In this document: piece by piece, positions 60,744-64,000 of the stretch
Position numbering within the stretch: position 1 is the stretch's first letter
How the letters are laid out: the number at the start of each line of letters is the position of its first letter
Source: UBA940 sp031547885
Lineage (GTDB): Bacteria > Bacteroidota > Bacteroidia > Bacteroidales > Rikenellaceae
Direction: 5' to 3'
DNA: 64,000 bases
Assembly: GCA_031547885.1 (NCBI GenBank)
Contig: JAVBRO010000018.1
Location: forward strand, 1-64,000
The notes under the pieces: model-generated
What the model was told of the DNA's origin: nothing
What the model saw: only the letters and a program-made list of their open reading frames with translations
Databases searched by the model: none
Translations under genes and position numbers: made by a program

Positions 60744-61874
60744 ATGAAAAAGACGAACCGCAGGGATTTTCTGAAGAAGGCGGCTATTGCCGGTGTTTCT
60801 GCTGCGGCATTGCCCGTGATCTCGGGCTATGCTTCGGCCGCGAACGACAATGTTTTCGAACCAGGCCGCGAACCGATACCGGAACCATATCCCGCGCCCG
60901 CAGCGGGAGCATCGAAACTGCTGGTGCCTGCGGGGAACGCTCTGCGCATAACAGGAACGTTCCTCGACGAGATATCCCACGATATTCCCCACCAGAACTG
61001 GGGCGAAAAGGAGTGGGACCGCGATTTCCGCAACATGAAAGCCATAGGCATCGACACGGTGATAATGATCCGCAGCGGATACCGAAAATTCATAACCTAC
61101 CCTTCGAAATACCTGCTGGGCAAAGGCTGCTACATGCCGTCGACCGACCTGCTGGACATGTTCCTCAGGCTGGCCCAGAAGCACGGGATGAAGTTCTGGT
61201 TCGGGCTTTACGACTCGGGCAAATACTGGGACACCCACGATATGTCATACGAGGTAGAATCCAATAAATATGTGATCGACGAGGTGTGGGAGAACTACGG
61301 CTCGCGTTACGACAGCTTCGGCGGGTGGTATATCAGCGGAGAGATAAGCCGCGCCACCAAAGGGGCCATTTCGGCTTTCCACGCGATGGGCAAGCAGTGC
61401 AAGGATGTCTCCGGCGGCCTGCCCACGTTCATATCCCCGTGGATAGAGGGGAAGAAATCGGTTTCGGCCAAGTCGGCACAGCTCACAAGGGAAGACGCGA
61501 TCTCGGTTGAGCAGCACGAGAAGGAGTGGGACGAGATATTCGACGGCATACACGACGTGGTGGACGCTGTCGCATTCCAGGACGGCCATATCGACTATGA
61601 CGAACTGGACACTTTCTTCGAGGTCAACAAGCGTCTGGCAGACAAGTACGGTATGCAGTGCTGGACCAACGCCGAGACTTTCGACCGCGACATGCCCATA
61701 AAGTTCCTGCCCATCAAGTTCGACAAGCTGCGGATGAAGCTCGAGGCGGCCAAACGCTGCGGCTACGACAAGGCGATCACTTTCGAGTTCCCGCACTTCA
61801 TGAGCCCCCAGTCGGCATACCTGCAGGCGGGGCACCTCTATGACAGATATAAAGAGTATTTCGGCATAAAATAG
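60744..61874 (+). CDS. Tat-exported DUF4434 protein
   Basis: A 376-residue exported protein. The start at 60744 gives a twin-arginine signal (NRRDFLKKAAIAGVSAAALP) that sends folded protein across the inner membrane. The mature part (from about residue 65) reads like a TIM-barrel glycoside-hydrolase-type fold of the DUF4434 group: AIGIDTVIMIRSGYR, KHGMKFWFGLYDSGKYW, GGWYISGEIS, and CWTNAETFD. A glutamate in YISGEIS and another in WTNAETF stand where such enzymes keep acid/base groups (inference). It is followed nine bases later by a sugar transporter. Confidence 0.88.
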   Translation: MKKTNRRDFLKKAAIAGVSAAALPVISGYASAANDNVFEPGREPIPEPYPAPAAGASKLLVPAGNALRITGTFLDEISHDIPHQNWGEKEWDRDFRNMKAIGIDTVIMIRSGYRKFITYPSKYLLGKGCYMPSTDLLDMFLRLAQKHGMKFWFGLYDSGKYWDTHDMSYEVESNKYVIDEVWENYGSRYDSFGGWYISGEISRATKGAISAFHAMGKQCKDVSGGLPTFISPWIEGKKSVSAKSAQLTREDAISVEQHEKEWDEIFDGIHDVVDAVAFQDGHIDYDELDTFFEVNKRLADKYGMQCWTNAETFDRDMPIKFLPIKFDKLRMKLEAAKRCGYDKAITFEFPHFMSPQSAYLQAGHLYDRYKEYFGIK

Positions 61875-61883
61875 GCGCACGGC

Positions 61884-63272
61884 ATGAAAGAGAATATGAA
61901 ATATATGGTGTTCCTGGCCGTGGTTGCCGCGATCGGGGGGTTCCTGTTCGGTTACGACACCGCCGTCATATCGGGTACGATCGGCCAGGTGAGCGCCCAG
62001 TTCGGACTCGACGGCCTGGCCAGCGGCTGGTATGTGGGATGTGCGCTGATAGGATCCATCGGCGGCGTACTGGTTGCCGGAGCTCTGGGTGATTACATCG
62101 GCCGCAAGCCGACAATGATGATCTCGGCCGTTCTGTTCACGGTATCGGCCGCGGGATGCGCGGTCGCCCCGGACTTCACGAGCCTGGTTCTATTCCGTAT
62201 CGTGGGCGGCATCGGCATAGGTATCGTTTCGATCGTATCGCCGCTCTACATAGCCGAAGTTTCGGCCGCCAAATTCCGCGGCACGCTGGTGCTGCTCTAC
62301 CAGTTGGCCATCACCCTGGGGTTCCTCGGGGCCTATTTCGTCAACTACGGGCTCGCCGTCAACGCGGCCGGCGGCGCTTCGGCAAATCCGACAATGGAAC
62401 TTGTATTCCACAGCGAGGTGTGGAGAGGAATGCTCGGGATGGGCACCATCCCTGCACTGGCCTTTCTTATCCTTATCGCTTTCATACCCGAAAGCCCCAG
62501 GTGGCTGCTTCTGAAAGGGCGTGAAAGAAAATCGTTTACAATACTAGAACACATATACGGTTCGTCCGACAGGGCGGCCGGGGAGATGAACTCGACCAGG
62601 GAGGCGATAGGCAGCCAGGTTAAAGCCGATTGGAGGGAGTTGCTTAAACCTGGCGTCGCCAAGGCGGTGCTCATAGGCTCAGCCATCGCCATCCTGGGAC
62701 AGTTCATGGGTGTTAACGCCGTGCTTTACTACGGCCCGACCATCTTCGAGAGCAGCGGCCTGTCGGAAAGCAGCTCGCTGCTGAACCAGACGCTCGTGGG
62801 CCTCGTCAACTTCCTGACTACCGTCATCGCCGTGTTCATAATAGACAAGGTCGGGCGCAAGAAACTTGTCTACTGGGGCGTTTCGGGAATGATAGCAGGA
62901 CTGCTGCTGATAGCCTCTTATTTCATGTGGGGTGCGTCGCTCGGGATCCCGTCAGTGTGGCTGCTGGTATTCTTCCTTTTCTACATCTTCTGCCAGGCCA
63001 TATCCATCAGCGCCGTGATATTCGTGCTGCTTTCGGAAATGTACCCCATAAAAGTGCGCGGGATGGCAATGTCGATATCCGGATTCGCCCTCTGGATAGG
63101 CACATACCTTATCGGACAGCTGACTCCGGTGATGCTCCAGGGACTGACGCCTGCCGGCACGTTCATCCTGTTCGCCTGCATGTGCGTACCATACATGCTG
63201 ATAGTGTGGAAACTGGTGCCTGAAACCACCGGTAAAACACTCGAAGAGATAGAACGGCACTGGAATAAATAA
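61884..63272 (+). CDS. MFS sugar porter
   Basis: A 462-residue inner-membrane transporter with 12 predicted helices, of the sugar porter type. Signatures are GGFLFGYDTAVISGTIG, GALGDYIGRKPTM, RIVGGIGIGIVSIVSPLYIAE, IPESPRWLLLKGR and VPETTGKTLEEIE. Members move hexoses, pentoses or inositols with protons. Its place between a glycosidase-like gene and a sugar epimerase suggests a sugar freed in the periplasm (inference). Sequence alone does not give the substrate. Confidence 0.95.
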   Translation: MKENMKYMVFLAVVAAIGGFLFGYDTAVISGTIGQVSAQFGLDGLASGWYVGCALIGSIGGVLVAGALGDYIGRKPTMMISAVLFTVSAAGCAVAPDFTSLVLFRIVGGIGIGIVSIVSPLYIAEVSAAKFRGTLVLLYQLAITLGFLGAYFVNYGLAVNAAGGASANPTMELVFHSEVWRGMLGMGTIPALAFLILIAFIPESPRWLLLKGRERKSFTILEHIYGSSDRAAGEMNSTREAIGSQVKADWRELLKPGVAKAVLIGSAIAILGQFMGVNAVLYYGPTIFESSGLSESSSLLNQTLVGLVNFLTTVIAVFIIDKVGRKKLVYWGVSGMIAGLLLIASYFMWGASLGIPSVWLLVFFLFYIFCQAISISAVIFVLLSEMYPIKVRGMAMSISGFALWIGTYLIGQLTPVMLQGLTPAGTFILFACMCVPYMLIVWKLVPETTGKTLEEIERHWNK

Positions 63273-63311
63273 GAAAATCTTACGATACAAAACCGACACA
63301 TACGATCAATC

Positions 63312-64000
63312 ATGAACTTTGAAAAATTAGCCGAACAGTATAAGTGCGAACTCTTTGACAACATACTCCCCTTCTGGCTGCACCATTCGCAGGACACGGA
63401 GTACGGGGGATATCTGACCTGCCTGGAGCGGGACGGATCGGTGTTCGACACCGACAAATTCATCTGGCTGCAGGGACGCGAGGTGTGGATGTTCTCGATG
63501 CTCTACAACAAGGTGGAGAAACGCCGGGAATGGCTCGACTGCGCCGTCCAGGGAGCCGAATTCCTCAAAAAATACGGTCACGACGGAAACCTCAACTGGT
63601 ATTTCTCGCTCGACCGCCAGGGAAGGCCGCTCGTCGAACCATACAACATCTTCTCGTACACTTTTGCCACGATGGCCTTCGGACAACTGAGCCTCGCCAC
63701 CGGAAACGAAGAGTACGCCGAGATCGCCCGCCGCACATTCAACATCATTTTATCAAAAACCGACAATCCGAAAGGAAAGTGGAGCAAGGTTCATTCCGGC
63801 ACGCGCGACCTGAAAAATTTCGCGCTGCCGATGATCCTCTGCAACCTGGCGCTCGAGATCGAGCACCTGCTTCCTGCAGGCCAGCTAGAGAAACTGGCCG
63901 AAGAGTGCATCCACGAGGTGATGGATGTCTTCCTGCGCCACGAACTCGGCGGCATCATAATCGAGAACGTCTGTCAGGACGGAAGCCTGTCGGACAGTTT
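63312..64000 (+). CDS. AGE-family sugar epimerase/isomerase, 5' part
   Basis: The first 229 residues of a protein of the N-acylglucosamine 2-epimerase family, cut by the window end. It starts MNFEKLAEQYKCELFDNILP, with the family features FWLHHSQDTEYGGYLTCLER, KFIWLQGREVWMFSML and a run of alpha/alpha-barrel helices such as AFGQLSLATGNEEYAEIARR. Members epimerise N-acetylglucosamine/mannosamine, mannose/glucose or cellobiose. No sialic-acid lyase gene is visible, so the substrate stays open. Start 39 bases after the transporter stop. Confidence 0.92.
   Translation, partial: MNFEKLAEQYKCELFDNILPFWLHHSQDTEYGGYLTCLERDGSVFDTDKFIWLQGREVWMFSMLYNKVEKRREWLDCAVQGAEFLKKYGHDGNLNWYFSLDRQGRPLVEPYNIFSYTFATMAFGQLSLATGNEEYAEIARRTFNIILSKTDNPKGKWSKVHSGTRDLKNFALPMILCNLALEIEHLLPAGQLEKLAEECIHEVMDVFLRHELGGIIIENVCQDGSLSDS

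Noticed and set aside
60744..64000. Sialic-acid (nan) operon because of an AGE epimerase and an MFS porter
   Set aside because: No sialic-acid lyase or sialidase is seen, and the porter looks like a sugar porter. The pathway is left open.

Overview
The window is GC-rich bacterial chromosome from the Bacteroidales, most like Alistipes/Rikenellaceae. That placement is an inference from gene content: a SusC/SusD pair with its own sigma factor and FecR anti-sigma factor, fimbrillin-like and BACON-domain lipoproteins, fused NuoCD in a complex I operon without NuoEFG, promoter -7 boxes of the Bacteroidetes form TAnnTTTG, and the high GC. No rRNA, tRNA, CRISPR array, intact transposase or phage gene was seen.

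Layout, left part. 1-3309: a cobalamin riboswitch leads into the oxygen-independent ribonucleotide reductase pair nrdD-nrdG. 3391-11132: small envelope and secreted proteins (TapB-like, a DUF4139 protein carrying a SusC-like plug segment, two membrane proteins, two tandem DUF6263 paralogues, an SGNH esterase). 11266-12747: catalase. 13102-16056: four exported proteins (DUF4136, a beta-barrel protein, DUF2092, DUF6515). 16277-26389: nuoA-B-CD-H-I-J-K-L-M-N on the plus strand. 26622-28892: a PsbP/DcrB-like secreted protein, then a DUF47-Pit phosphate uptake pair on the minus strand.

Middle part. 34753 down to 29022 (minus strand) is an energy-transduction operon: exbB-exbD-exbD-tonB-small membrane protein-PstS-like lipoprotein-TPR protein. 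37671 down to 35140 is a two-component system, a TPR sensor kinase and a LuxR-type regulator. It is divergent from six consecutive exported-protein genes (37924-43327) without any recognisable enzyme. Three copies of the palindrome ACCCC-N6-GGGGT lie in the divergent region and are candidate regulator sites. I consider this the most interesting lead in the window.

Right part. 56159 down to 43445 is a nutrient-uptake locus in transcription order: sigma factor, FecR, SusC (with an STN signalling domain), SusD, two discoidin-like surface lipoproteins and an M60 (mucin-targeting) peptidase. A MITE-like inverted-repeat element sits before the peptidase gene. 56160-56980 is a lower-GC scar with a UvrD-helicase fragment and a TTAACGTGA repeat family. 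58408 down to 56981 is a metallophosphoesterase, 60480 down to 58663 an FAD-dependent lipoprotein oxidoreductase. On the plus strand from 60744 come a Tat-exported DUF4434 protein, a sugar MFS transporter and the start of an AGE-family sugar epimerase, which runs off the window.

Together the window covers respiration without an NADH-input module, energised outer-membrane uptake (TonB/ExbBD serving SusCD), host-glycoprotein use and a large exported proteome, as expected for an intestinal anaerobe.
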